A DNA stretch of 64,000 nucleotides from Deltaproteobacteria bacterium (GTDB lineage Bacteria > Myxococcota_A > UBA9160 > UBA4427), in assembly GCA_016713665.1 (NCBI GenBank), contig JADJOR010000006.1, positions 62,001 to 126,000 on the forward strand. The letters run 5' to 3'. Below the pieces are notes generated by a model. That model saw only the letters and a list, made by a program, of their open reading frames with translations. It had not been told where the DNA came from and made no database searches. Shown one piece after another: positions 43,088-51,350 of this stretch. A program made the translations under genes and the position numbers. Numbering within the stretch: position 1 is the first letter of the stretch; the number at the start of each line of letters is the position of its first letter.

Positions 43088-44967
43088 CGCGCTGCCTGAT
43101 GCTTGGCGGCGCTGTCGTAGCTGTCGGCGAAGGCGAAGCGAGCCTGGTTCTGATACGCGGCGAGCTGCTCGCGTCGGGCCCGGAGCGCTTCGACCGCGAC
43201 CGCCTCGAGGTGCTCGCCCTGGCGGGTCTTCAGCGAATCGACCGCGTCCAGGGCTCGCACGGCGCGCTCGCGCAGACCCGAGATCGACTGGTCGTAGCCG
43301 ACGTAGCTGTGGGTAGCGGCCTGGCGGACGCGGACGAATTCGGCGTGGCGCGCTTCGAGGGCGGCCACGTCGGCGTCGAGAGCGAGCAGGTGGTCGTTCA
43401 CGGCGGTGAGGCGCTCGTGGTACTCGGTCTCGAGGCGGAAACGGAGAAGCCCTTCGAGTCGCGCGACCCGTTCGAGCAGCGGGGCGACGCCCGGCTCCGC
43501 CGCGCGCGACGCGAGCCGCTCCCGGATGCCAGCGAGCTTCTCGAGGTCGGCATGCTCCTCGGCCGTCGCGAGCAGCTCCGGCGAGGGATCGCGCAGCATG
43601 CGCTCGAGGCGTCGGGCGAGGTGTTCCCGCTGGGTCAGGCGGAGCCGCATCTTGGCGTCGAGGCGGCGGAAGTCGCGATCGATCTCGGGGAGCCGCGGCT
43701 CGTAGTAGGCGCTTCGCTTCGCGATCAGGTCGTCGAAGGCGTCGAAGCTCGTCTCGGCCTGGAGCAGGGTCCGGCGCAGGTCGGTCAGGTCGAGATAGTT
43801 CTGGAGCGCCGTCTGGAAGTCGTGGGAGGCCATCAGCGAGACCAGATAGAAGGTCTCCGGTGCCTCGGGGAGGTTGCGCAGCCGCACGACCCAGTCGCGG
43901 TCCTGCTTGATCTCCTCGCGCTCGAGCGCCTCGAGGAAGCGGCCCTTCTCGATGCTCTCGATCGAAGCATCGAGCTTCCGGAGCTCCGCTTCGAAGGTCT
44001 CGACCGCCTGCTGATAGAGGACGGCCGCGCGGCCGTGGACCGCGAGGCGACTGTAGGCGTAGGGCAGGGCGAGCTTCGCTTCCTGAACCGCGGGATCCGT
44101 CGCGTCGCGCCCGACGAGCACCGACCACGGCACGACGGCGCGCTCGAACTCGTCGATGTCCGCCTCTGCCCAGCCCGCGCGCAGCAGAGCCTGATTCGAG
44201 AAGGGGCCCTCGAGTCGAACCCGCTCGAGGGTCGCGCGGGCACGCTCGACCTGGTCGGCCTCGAACAGCAGCGTGCCGAGCACGAGGTTCGCCTTGTCGC
44301 GGATCGCCTTCGTGTCGCGATCGGCGGCGGAGACGCGCCCGGCGCGGTCGAGCTCGCGCGCGGCCTCGACCGGATGGCCGCTCTCGAGCAGCGCGATCCC
44401 GAGGTTGTAGGTCGAGAAGCCGGTGAGCGAGTCGACGTTCTCGATCTTGCGCAGCACGGCGACGGCGTCGTCGGGACGGTCGAGCGCCAGCAGGACGTTG
44501 GCGCGCAGGAACGGGATCTCCGCGGCGAGGCGATCCGGGGTCTCGCCGCGAATCGAGTCGAGGACGGTCAGCGCGGTATCGGGCTGGCTCTTCTCGAAGT
44601 AGAGACGGGCGAGTCGATAGGCGGCGTCGTTGCGGACCTTCTCGTCGACGTCGCCTTCCAGCACGGCGCGGATGGCGCGGCCCGCGCGCAGGTGCATGCG
44701 GTACTCGAGCTCGAAGTCGCCCACCGAGAACTCGGCGTCCTCGACATAGGGATAGAGCGAGTCGAGGGGCCGCTCGTCGACGCCGTAGTGCTGGGCGAGC
44801 TCGGCATCGAGGCGCTCGAGGGCGGCGAAGAAATCGCCCTGGTGCGCGTGGTAGAGCGCTTCGCGGAAATACGGATCGACCGGCGGCTTCGCATCGCCCG
44901 CGCCGGCACGCAGGGGCAGGGCGATCGCCAGGACGGCGAGCAGATGGAGCCGGCTTCGGGCGACCAT
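43084..44967 (-). CDS. TPR-repeat exported protein
   Basis: 627 residues. A signal peptide ('LLAVLAIALPLRAGAG') is followed by helical repeats ('YFREALYHAHQGDFFAALERLDAEL', 'AYRLARLYFEKSQPDTALTVLDSI', 'YNLGIALLESGHPVEAARELDRAG'), then a long coiled-coil-rich C-terminal half ('LRRTLLQAETSFDAFDDLI', 'LRLTQREHLARRLERML'). It is probably a periplasmic assembly or scaffold protein. The neighbours (3 bp from the preceding gene, 4-bp overlap with the next TPR gene) show one operon. Confidence 0.88.
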   Translation of the reverse strand: MVARSRLHLLAVLAIALPLRAGAGDAKPPVDPYFREALYHAHQGDFFAALERLDAELAQHYGVDERPLDSLYPYVEDAEFSVGDFELEYRMHLRAGRAIRAVLEGDVDEKVRNDAAYRLARLYFEKSQPDTALTVLDSIRGETPDRLAAEIPFLRANVLLALDRPDDAVAVLRKIENVDSLTGFSTYNLGIALLESGHPVEAARELDRAGRVSAADRDTKAIRDKANLVLGTLLFEADQVERARATLERVRLEGPFSNQALLRAGWAEADIDEFERAVVPWSVLVGRDATDPAVQEAKLALPYAYSRLAVHGRAAVLYQQAVETFEAELRKLDASIESIEKGRFLEALEREEIKQDRDWVVRLRNLPEAPETFYLVSLMASHDFQTALQNYLDLTDLRRTLLQAETSFDAFDDLIAKRSAYYEPRLPEIDRDFRRLDAKMRLRLTQREHLARRLERMLRDPSPELLATAEEHADLEKLAGIRERLASRAAEPGVAPLLERVARLEGLLRFRLETEYHERLTAVNDHLLALDADVAALEARHAEFVRVRQAATHSYVGYDQSISGLRERAVRALDAVDSLKTRQGEHLEAVAVEALRARREQLAAYQNQARFAFADSYDSAAKHQAAR

Positions 44968-44970
44968 CGC

Positions 44971-45657
44971 CTACCAGGCCTCGATCTGGACCGTGGCGCC
45001 CCCGGTCGTGCCGTGGGCGAGGCGGATGCCGATCTTCCGGGGCCCGACTTCCTTGCTGAAGTCGTAGCGTTCGACGACCTCGAAGGTCTTGTCGCCGCCA
45101 CGCCGACCGGTGACCGCGACCTCGAGCTGGTGCTTGCCCGTCGTGACGTTGCCGGTATGGATGCGCTGGACGCCGCCCTGGGCGAGCGCCTGGAGCTCCT
45201 TCCAGCTGTAGACGTGCTGGGCGACGAGCTGGCCGTCGACGGTGATCCGGGCGGAGTCGACCTCGACGGGTTCGCCCTTCTCGACGGACACGAAGACCGC
45301 GAGCTGGCTGTCCGAGGGATAGAGAAGCTTCTCTTCCAGGTTGCCGAGCTCCGCGGCGATCGAGAGGACGTCGGATTTGATCTCCTGGACCTGCTCGTCG
45401 AGGCTCTGGATCGGTTGACCGCGATCGGCAGCCTGGTCGTTGGCCGCCCCGGCCTCGCCGCTCGCGAGAGCGAGGGCGGCGAAGCACGCGAGGGCGGATC
45501 GGAATCGTCCGTGGGCGCTCGGGCTGCGGGGCGCGCGCTCGTTCGGCGTCCGGGGATGGCAAGGCCTCGGGAAAAGAAGCGATCGGTCATGGGGTGTACC
45601 TCCCTCACTTGGGGGTCGTTCGACCCGCCAACTCGCTTGGTTGAGGACTTTCATCAC
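44971..45657 (-). CDS. Coiled-coil/Ig-like exported protein at the head of the cluster, unknown
   Basis: 228 codons from the only in-frame ATG pair. A signal-like stretch 'RSALACFAALALASGEAGA' is preceded by an unusually long polar N-terminal region. A well-placed ATG after GGGAGG at about 45,590 lies in another frame, so the true start is unresolved and a sequencing indel is possible. After the signal come a coiled coil ('DEQVQEIKSDVLSIAAELGNLEEKL') and a beta-sandwich-like domain ('ITVDGQLVAQHVYSW', 'TTGKHQLEVAVTG'). It occurs directly before the TPR genes (3-bp gap). Function unknown; it probably belongs to the same envelope complex. Confidence 0.7.
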   Translation of the reverse strand: MMKVLNQASWRVERPPSEGGTPHDRSLLFPRPCHPRTPNERAPRSPSAHGRFRSALACFAALALASGEAGAANDQAADRGQPIQSLDEQVQEIKSDVLSIAAELGNLEEKLLYPSDSQLAVFVSVEKGEPVEVDSARITVDGQLVAQHVYSWKELQALAQGGVQRIHTGNVTTGKHQLEVAVTGRRGGDKTFEVVERYDFSKEVGPRKIGIRLAHGTTGGATVQIEAW

Positions 45658-45795
45658 GAAATCGAGGGCGCGGGGGAGGGACCGTCGGTGGGACCCATAA
45701 AAGGAAGGAGGCGCCGGCAGCCGGTGCGCAGACGTGGGGCATCCCGGGCGAGGCCCAGGGGATCGGATCGAATCGGGCGCGATGGCGTTGCGGCG

Positions 45796-46281
45796 CTAGG
45801 CGCGCGCGCGGGACTCGGCGGGGGCGGAGACGAGGGGCACGGTCTCCCAGCCGGGCTTCTGTCTGCGCAGCAGCACGATCGGGATCTCGCGCTCGGTGCG
45901 GACGCGGTAGATGCGGTAGGCGGGGATCGAGGCCTGGAGCTTGCGCCAGTACTCCATCCGCTGGTCGGCGGGCGCGGTCTGCCAGGTCGCTTCGAAGCGT
46001 TCGCCGCCGACCTGGACCTGGACGGACCGGGCCGCCTGGATGTTGAGCCACCAGGCCGGCGGCTTCGGGGATCCGCCGTTCGACGCCACGATCACGAGAT
46101 CGCCCTTGAACTCGACATAGGCGAGGGGGAGCGTCCGGGCGCGGCCAGTCTTCCGGCCCTTCGTCGTCAGCAGCAGCATCTGGATGCCCAGGAGGCGGCC
46201 GCCGATCAACCCGCGGGTACCGCGGTAGAGCGCGCAGTGCGCGCGGGTGAACACGATCCAGTTCGGCAAGGCGATTTCCAC
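45796..46281 (-). CDS. Deazaflavin (F420)-dependent nitroreductase-like protein
   Basis: 161 residues. The motifs 'LLLTTKGRKTGRARTLPLAYVE', 'VIVASNGGSPKPPAWWLNIQA' and the C-terminal 'IYRVRTEREIPIVLLRR' match the DUF385/DDN group (split beta-barrel, F420- or flavin-binding, often called nitroreductase-family deazaflavin-dependent). F420 synthesis genes are not in this window, so the cofactor is unconfirmed. It is transcribed leftward, 138 bp upstream of the TPR/ExbBD cluster. The start ATG is at 46279-46281. Confidence 0.8.
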   Translation of the reverse strand: MEIALPNWIVFTRAHCALYRGTRGLIGGRLLGIQMLLLTTKGRKTGRARTLPLAYVEFKGDLVIVASNGGSPKPPAWWLNIQAARSVQVQVGGERFEATWQTAPADQRMEYWRKLQASIPAYRIYRVRTEREIPIVLLRRQKPGWETVPLVSAPAESRARA

Positions 46282-46350
46282 CTGAGGTTTCGGTTCAGCG
46301 ACGGCGGGGGGCAGCCGATAGCGGCCACACTAGCATCTGGAGGGGCCTCG

Positions 46351-46656
46351 ATGTCCAACCGAATTCGACGATCCGTGGCGGCCCTGACCGCTGCACTGCT
46401 TCTCACGACCGTGGCGACGACGCCGTCGTTCGCCCAGACTCGCGCCCAGGGCGATGCGGCCAATGCGTCCCCGGTCCTCGACGTGATGCTGCTGCGGCCC
46501 GTGGGCTTCATCAGCCTGGTCGTCGGTGTGGGCCTGATGGCGGCGTTGACGCCGATCGTCCTGATCACCCGCCCGCACGAGATCAACAAGCCCTTCGAGC
46601 AGCTCGTGGTCAAGCCGGCCCGCTTCTTGTGGGTCGACCCGATCGGCGGCCACTAG
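46351..46656 (+). CDS. Small exported membrane protein, conserved hypothetical type
   Basis: 101 residues: signal peptide 'SVAALTAALLLTTVATTPSFAQ', one strongly hydrophobic segment 'MLLRPVGFISLVVGVGLMAALTPIVLI', and a C-terminal 'EQLVVKPARFLWVDPIGGH'. The 'LVVKPARF' ending recurs in small uncharacterised envelope proteins of proteobacteria. The start ATG follows a GGAGGGG site at 5 bases. It is divergent from the deazaflavin reductase gene (69-bp gap). Function unknown. Confidence 0.75.
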   Translation: MSNRIRRSVAALTAALLLTTVATTPSFAQTRAQGDAANASPVLDVMLLRPVGFISLVVGVGLMAALTPIVLITRPHEINKPFEQLVVKPARFLWVDPIGGH

Positions 46657-46751
46657 AAGTCAGTGCCCGCTCCGATCGGTCTCGCCGCAAGGCGGGTCCG
46701 ACTCGGGATCGGGCGGCGCGAAGCGTTTCCGACGGAGATGCGCGGTCTCGG

Positions 46752-46976
46752 CTAGCCGAGGCGGCGCATCATCTGTTTCAGGGCCACGATCGCGATCGCG
46801 ACGGCCGAGCTGTAGACCAGCCACAGGAAGATCGTCTCGACGTGGGCCGAATAACGAGGGACGCCCGCGCGATCCTCGACGATCCAGCGCCGGAATCGAA
46901 GCCCACCCAGGACGTACAGCGGAAACATCGCGGTGAGCGCGAGCAGCGGACTCAGGCTGACGAGGTCGGAGGTCAT
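46752..46976 (-). CDS. Small two-helix membrane protein, unknown
   Basis: 74 residues with two hydrophobic segments ('LVSLSPLLALTAMFPLYVLGGL' and 'ETIFLWLVYSSAVAIAIVAL') and a short basic end. The ATG at 46974-46976 has a GAGAG element upstream. It is transcribed toward the 46351-46656 gene (convergent). No family recognised; an inner-membrane protein. Confidence 0.6.
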   Translation of the reverse strand: MTSDLVSLSPLLALTAMFPLYVLGGLRFRRWIVEDRAGVPRYSAHVETIFLWLVYSSAVAIAIVALKQMMRRLG

Positions 46977-47091
46977 CGCGCTCTCGTTCGGCCGTCGGTC
47001 CGATCCGATCCATCGGGTAGATGCCCGATGCCGGTCGGCTGCACATGCGCGGCGCGCGGAGAGAGGCCCGGGAGAGCGTGGAGAGGGGAGG

Positions 47092-47169
47092 TGGGGTGGG
47101 CGACGGGAATCGAACCCGCGACTTCCAGAATCACAATCTGGCGCTCTAACCAACTGAGCTACGCCCACC
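47092..47169 (-). tRNA. tRNA-His (GTG anticodon)
   Basis: On the minus strand the cloverleaf closes perfectly: acceptor GTGGGCG/CGCCCAC, D-arm AGCTCAGTTGGTTAGAGC, anticodon stem CAGA-TTGTGAT-TCTG with anticodon GTG, T-arm GCGGGTTCGATTCCCGT. The extra G at -1 and C at position 73, the tRNA-His identity pair, are encoded, and the genomic 3' end carries CCA (47092-47094). Confidence 0.97.
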
Positions 47170-47187
47170 GCCGAAGGAAGGCCGCGC

Positions 47188-47216
47188 AAAGTACCCGGAT
47201 GGCGCGGGGGTGTCAA
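47188..47216 (-). promoter_or_regulatory. Sigma70-type promoter of tRNA-His
   Basis: On the minus strand TTGACA (47211-47216) is followed by a 17-bp spacer and TACTTT (47188-47193), ending 18 bp before the tRNA 5' end. The -35 box is perfect and the spacing is ideal. Confidence 0.75.
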
Positions 47217-47251
47217 CGCGGCCCGTCCCGGGTCGATCTGGCTCGGTGAAG

Positions 47252-47328
47252 CCCGTTCGAGCGGAGAACGGGACTCCTTTCTGAGCCGGTGTCGATCGAA
47301 AAATGCCGTTCTCCGACGGAACCGGCTC
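47252..47328 (+). promoter_or_regulatory. Structured leader upstream of the VWA lipoprotein gene
   Basis: Three competing pairings exist: CCCGTTC/GAACGGG (47252-47258 with 47266-47272), a perfect 10-bp CGGAGAACGG/CCGTTCTCCG (47262-47271 with 47306-47315), and GAGCCGGT/ACCGGCTC (47283-47290 with 47321-47328). The last two cross, so they form either an H-type pseudoknot or mutually exclusive helices. The VWA start codon follows 99 bp later. No named riboswitch class fits. Confidence 0.45.
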
Positions 47329-47427
47329 CGATTGCTCCTCCTCTGACGAACGAGCTCGTGATCCTTTGCACGCGAATCGTTCTCTCAGGCACCCCGCGCC
47401 CGGCGATGCGGTGCGAAAGGAGTCGGC

Positions 47428-49272
47428 ATGGAATCGATGGGTCTTCGGATCGATGCAGTCGGGGCGGTCAAGGCGGTGCGCCCCGGTCGGCGTTTCGTCG
47501 TCACCGCGCTCCTCGCGCTCGCAGCGCTGACGGCCTGTCGGGCGACACACGATCCCGCCGGTCCCGGCGAAGGGACGAGCGCGACTGTGCAGTCCACACC
47601 CGAGTCTCCGACGCTTCCCGCTCAGAAGGCCGGCACGACCGCGGACCCGTTCCGGGGGACGGAAGAGGTGATCGTGACGGGATCGAACGAGGGCTCGCTC
47701 CTGTCGCCGGGGTCGACCGCCGCCGTGGCCTTCGACGCGGTGGCCCTGGATGCGGTGGATTCCGGAATCGGCGGCCCGCTCCACGCCCGCCGCGCCGCGC
47801 CGGGCTACGGAGCCTGGCCGGCGGAAGAGTCGAATCTCGATCGCTACGACGCGTTCTCCGAGACGGGCTTCGTCACGGTGCGGGACCGGCCGCTCTCGAC
47901 CTTCTCGATCGACGTCGATACGGCGTCCTACAGCAACTTGCGTCGCTTCCTGCAGGAGGGCACGAAGCCGCCGCGGGGTGCGGTGCGGATCGAGGAGATG
48001 CTCAACTACTTCCGCTATCCGACCGATTCGCCCGAGCTCGAGACCTCCGAGGCGCGGCCGATCGCCGTCGAGACCGAGCTCTTCGAGGCGCCCTGGGAGC
48101 CGGATCATCGGCTGGTGCGCGTCGCGATCGCAGGGCGCGCCATGCCGGCGGGTGAGCTGCCCCCGCGCAATCTCGTCCTGCTCGTCGACGTGTCGGGCTC
48201 GATGGAGGGGCCGGATCGATTGCCCTGGGTCAAGCGGGGCCTCGTCGAGCTGGTCGAGCATCTGCGCGCCCGCGACCGCGTCGCGATCGTCGTCTACGCC
48301 GGTGCCTCCGGCCTCGTGCTCGAGCCGACCCCCGGCAATCGCCGCGACGAGATCCTGGCCGCGCTGGATCGGCTCTCCGCCGGCGGGTCCACGGCCGGCG
48401 CCGAGGGCATCCAGCTCGCCTATCACGTCGCGCGTCGCCATTTCGATCCGAAGGGCATCAATCGCGTGATCCTCGCGACCGACGGCGACTTCAACGTCGG
48501 GGTGACCAGCCGTTCGGAGCTCGTCGACCTGATCGAGAAGGAGCGCGAGAGCGGCGTCTTCCTGTCGGTCCTCGGCTTCGGCCGCGGCAACTTGAACGAC
48601 GCGGGCATGGAAGAGCTCGCCGACCACGGCAACGGCAACTACGCCTACGTCGATTCGCCGGCGGAGGCGCGCCGCGTCCTCGTCCACGAGGCCGGCTCGA
48701 CCCTCGTGACGATCGCCCGGGACGTGAAGATCCAGGCCGAGTTCAACCCGGCGCGCGTCCAGGCCTATCGCCTGATCGGCTATGAAAACCGCCGGCTCGC
48801 CGACCGCGACTTCAATGACGATCGCAAGGATGCCGGCGAGGTCGGCGCGGGCCACCAGCTGACGGCGCTCTACGAGATCGTCCCGGTCGGCGTGCCCTAC
48901 GAGTCGGGCGTGGATCCGCTCAAGTACGGCGGCGCGGCCGCGTCCCGGGCGGCGGAGGAGACCAAGGTCGGGCGGGACGAAGAATGGATGACGGTGAAGC
49001 TCCGCTACCAGCCGCCGCAGGGCGGGCGCAGCCGGAAGCTCGAGCGGGCGGTCCGGGGGACGGGGCGCCCGATCGCGGAGGCGAGCGAGAGCGCGCGCTT
49101 CACCGCGGCGGTCGCGCTCTTCGGGATGCTGCTCCAGGAGAGCGAGCACACGGGCTCGGGCGACTTCGCCCTGGTCCGGCGCCTGGCCCGCGAGGCCCTC
49201 GGCGCGGACGAGCGCGGCGAGCGGGCCGAGTTCGTCCGGCTGGTGTCGCTGGCGGAGGAGCTTCGCTCGTAG
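47428..49272 (+). CDS. YfbK-like von Willebrand factor type A lipoprotein
   Basis: 614 residues. The signal peptide ends in the lipobox 'LAALTAC'. The YfbK-type N-terminal domain reads 'RPLSTFSIDVDTASYSNLRRFL' and 'VRIEEMLNYFRY'. The VWA domain starts at 'NLVLLVDVSGSM' with the metal-ion site D254-x-S256-x-S258, then 'STAGAEGIQLAY' and 'ILATDGDFNVG'. The C-terminal DUF3520-like part has 'EFNPARVQAYRLIGYENR' and 'AGHQLTALYEIVPVG'. It probably acts as a periplasmic, membrane-tethered adhesion or assembly module; the ligand is unknown. The ATG follows GGAG at 7 bases. The leader may be structured. Confidence 0.92.
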   Translation: MESMGLRIDAVGAVKAVRPGRRFVVTALLALAALTACRATHDPAGPGEGTSATVQSTPESPTLPAQKAGTTADPFRGTEEVIVTGSNEGSLLSPGSTAAVAFDAVALDAVDSGIGGPLHARRAAPGYGAWPAEESNLDRYDAFSETGFVTVRDRPLSTFSIDVDTASYSNLRRFLQEGTKPPRGAVRIEEMLNYFRYPTDSPELETSEARPIAVETELFEAPWEPDHRLVRVAIAGRAMPAGELPPRNLVLLVDVSGSMEGPDRLPWVKRGLVELVEHLRARDRVAIVVYAGASGLVLEPTPGNRRDEILAALDRLSAGGSTAGAEGIQLAYHVARRHFDPKGINRVILATDGDFNVGVTSRSELVDLIEKERESGVFLSVLGFGRGNLNDAGMEELADHGNGNYAYVDSPAEARRVLVHEAGSTLVTIARDVKIQAEFNPARVQAYRLIGYENRRLADRDFNDDRKDAGEVGAGHQLTALYEIVPVGVPYESGVDPLKYGGAAASRAAEETKVGRDEEWMTVKLRYQPPQGGRSRKLERAVRGTGRPIAEASESARFTAAVALFGMLLQESEHTGSGDFALVRRLAREALGADERGERAEFVRLVSLAEELRS

Positions 49273-49295
49273 CGCGCGGGTGATAAGCTGCCCCG

Positions 49296-50528
49296 ATGCC
49301 GCAATCGGAATCGGGATCCCTGGGAGCGCTCGCGATTCGCGACTTCCGGATCCTGTTCCTGGGCACGCTGGCGGCCTTCACGGCGTTCTTCACGTCGACG
49401 GTGATTCTCGGCGTCGTCGCCTTCGAGCTGACGGGGAGCAATGCGGCGGTCGGGACGGCGGTCTTCGGGCAGGGGCTCGGCATGGTCCTCTGTGGACCGC
49501 TCGGCGGCGCCTTCGCGGATCGGCTGCCCAAGCGGCGGGTGATCGCCGTCTGTCAGATGATCGCGGCGACGACCTTCGGCGCCCTGGGTGTCCTGTACGC
49601 CCTCGACCGGCTCGTGCTCGGGCATCTCGTCGCGAACTCCTTCGCCTTCGGTTGTGCCTTCGGCTTCCTCGGCCCGGCGCGCCAGGCGCTGGTCGTCGAT
49701 CTCGTTCCGCCGGAGCGCATCGGCAACGCCATGGCGCTCTCGAACGTGGCGAACACGATCTCCCGGGTGGCGGGGCCGGTCGTCGCGGGGCTGCTCCTCG
49801 ATTGGGAGGCCGCGGGGCCGGCGGCCGCCTATGGCGTGATGAGCTTCCTCTACGCGAGCTCGTCGGTCTCGCTTCTCTGGCTGCCGAAGTCGAAGGTCCG
49901 GCCGACGGCCGCCGAGAAGCACGTCCTGCACGACCTCGTCGATGGGCTCCGCTATGCCTGGCGCGCGCCCCGCCTGCGCATCCTGCTCGCCTTCTTCGTG
50001 GGTGTGATGCTGATCGGCTTCCCCCACGTCACCCTGATTCCGGGGCTGCTCGAGAATCAGCTCGGCCGCCCCTCCCAGGACGTGACGCGTTATGCGCTGG
50101 CATCGGCCGTCGGCGCCTTCGCGACGGCGATCAGCGTGGCGCGCTTCGCGGACTCGCCCCGGGCGACCCGGATCTACAGCGCGATGGCGATGGCCTTCGG
50201 CCTCGCGCTGACGGCGCTCGCGGCGGCGCCGACCTTCGGGACCGGCGTCGCGGCGATGGTGCTGGTCGGCGCCTCGAGCGGCGGCTTCCATGCGCTCAAC
50301 GGCGCGGTCGTGGCCCGCGAGACCGAGCCCGCCTACATGGGCCGCGTGCTCTCGTTGACCTTCCTCGCCTTCGCCGCCTTCAGCCTCTCGGCGCTGCCGC
50401 TCGGGCTGCTGGCCGACGCGTTCGGCGAGCGGATCGTGCTCAGCGGCATGGGGCTCGCGGTCTTCGCCGTGGCCGGCTTCATGAGCTGGCGCCTGTCCCA
50501 CGCGCGCTCGATCCGGGAGGTGGCATGA
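49296..50528 (+). CDS. MFS transporter
   Basis: 410 residues with about 12 hydrophobic helices. Early features include 'AIRDFRILFLGTLAAF' and the loop 'GGAFADRLPKRRVIAVC', a typical MFS signature between helices 2 and 3. It resembles the MFS_3 (enterobactin-exporter-like) efflux branch, so a small-molecule exporter is likely; the substrate is not indicated. Its stop overlaps the TVP38 start by 4 bp (ATGA), so the two genes are coupled. Confidence 0.88.
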   Translation: MPQSESGSLGALAIRDFRILFLGTLAAFTAFFTSTVILGVVAFELTGSNAAVGTAVFGQGLGMVLCGPLGGAFADRLPKRRVIAVCQMIAATTFGALGVLYALDRLVLGHLVANSFAFGCAFGFLGPARQALVVDLVPPERIGNAMALSNVANTISRVAGPVVAGLLLDWEAAGPAAAYGVMSFLYASSSVSLLWLPKSKVRPTAAEKHVLHDLVDGLRYAWRAPRLRILLAFFVGVMLIGFPHVTLIPGLLENQLGRPSQDVTRYALASAVGAFATAISVARFADSPRATRIYSAMAMAFGLALTALAAAPTFGTGVAAMVLVGASSGGFHALNGAVVARETEPAYMGRVLSLTFLAFAAFSLSALPLGLLADAFGERIVLSGMGLAVFAVAGFMSWRLSHARSIREVA

Positions 50529-51292
50529 GCGAGGACCGGAATCCCGGCCCGACGGGAGCGACGGCGGAAACATCGGGCGCGGCGCGCGGGCGCCTGCTGC
50601 TTCGCGTCGCGGTGGGGATCGCGATCGTCGCCCTGCTGCTGGTCTTCGGGCGCCGGGTGGCCGCCTATCTCCCCGCCTTCGCACACTGGGTCGAAGGGCA
50701 GGGCGCCCTGGGTCCGCTGGTCTTCGTCCTGGGCTATGCGGCGGCGGTCGTCGCCTTCGTCCCGGGGTCGGTGCTCACGCTCGCGGGGGGCGCGCTCTTC
50801 GGGGTCGCTCGCGGCGTCGTCTACGTCTTCATCGCCGCCGTCCTGGGCTCGACGCTCTCGTTCCTGCTGGCTCGCCACGTGGCGCGGGACGCCGTCGCGC
50901 GGCGCATCGAAGGCGACGCGCGCTTCGCGGCGATCGACCGGGCGATCGGCGAGGAGGGCCGGCGGATGGTCTTCCTGCTGCGGCTCTCGCCCGTCTTTCC
51001 CTTCAATCTGCTCAACTACGCCCTGGGGCTGACCCGCGTCCGTCTCGTCGACTACGTGGTCGCGTCCCTCGGCATGCTGCCCGGGACGATCCTCTACGTC
51101 TCCGTCGGGAAGGTCGGGGGCGACGTCGTCTCGGCGGCCGGTGGGGCCGGCGGACAGCGCGGCCCCGCGGAGTGGGCGCTGCTCGGGGTCGGGCTTGCGG
51201 CGACGGTCCTCGTCACGCTCCGGATCACGCGCATCGCCCGTCGCGCCCTCGATCAGGCGACGGCGGGAGCGCAGGCGACGACGTCGCCCTGA
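50525..51292 (+). CDS. TVP38/TMEM64 (DedA-like) membrane protein
   Basis: 255 residues, about six helices. The family core is readable: 'AVVAFVPGSVLTLAGGALFG', 'GSTLSFLLARHVAR', and 'FLLRLSPVFPFNLLNYALGLT', then 'GMLPGTILYVSVG'. DedA/TVP38 proteins include lipid scramblases or flippases, but substrate is unproven here. It starts inside the MFS stop and is followed by a mercuric-reductase-like gene, a pair that also occurs as a fused protein in other bacteria (general knowledge). Confidence 0.88.
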   Translation: MSEDRNPGPTGATAETSGAARGRLLLRVAVGIAIVALLLVFGRRVAAYLPAFAHWVEGQGALGPLVFVLGYAAAVVAFVPGSVLTLAGGALFGVARGVVYVFIAAVLGSTLSFLLARHVARDAVARRIEGDARFAAIDRAIGEEGRRMVFLLRLSPVFPFNLLNYALGLTRVRLVDYVVASLGMLPGTILYVSVGKVGGDVVSAAGGAGGQRGPAEWALLGVGLAATVLVTLRITRIARRALDQATAGAQATTSP

Positions 51293-51310
51293 ACGCTGAA
51301 CGCTGAACGC
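51290..51310. repeat. Three perfect TGAACGC repeats at the TVP38 stop codon
   Basis: TGAACGC occurs three times in tandem. The first TGA is the stop of the TVP38 gene, and because the unit is 7 bp the three TGAs lie in all three reading frames, giving an efficient triple stop. The origin may be simple slippage. Confidence 0.8.
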
Positions 51311-51350
51311 GGGCGCGCGCAGGCGTGGCGCTCGCCGGGAGTCGACACGA

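Noticed and set aside
45658..45795. A second GEMM-like element upstream of the TPR cluster
   Set aside because: GC hairpins are present but the GGCAAA and ACGCAAAG blocks are missing.
47146..49149. A 667-codon minus-strand frame overlapping the tRNA and VWA gene
   Set aside because: Arg/Gly-rich shadow with no domain; conflicts with tRNA-His and the VWA lipoprotein.
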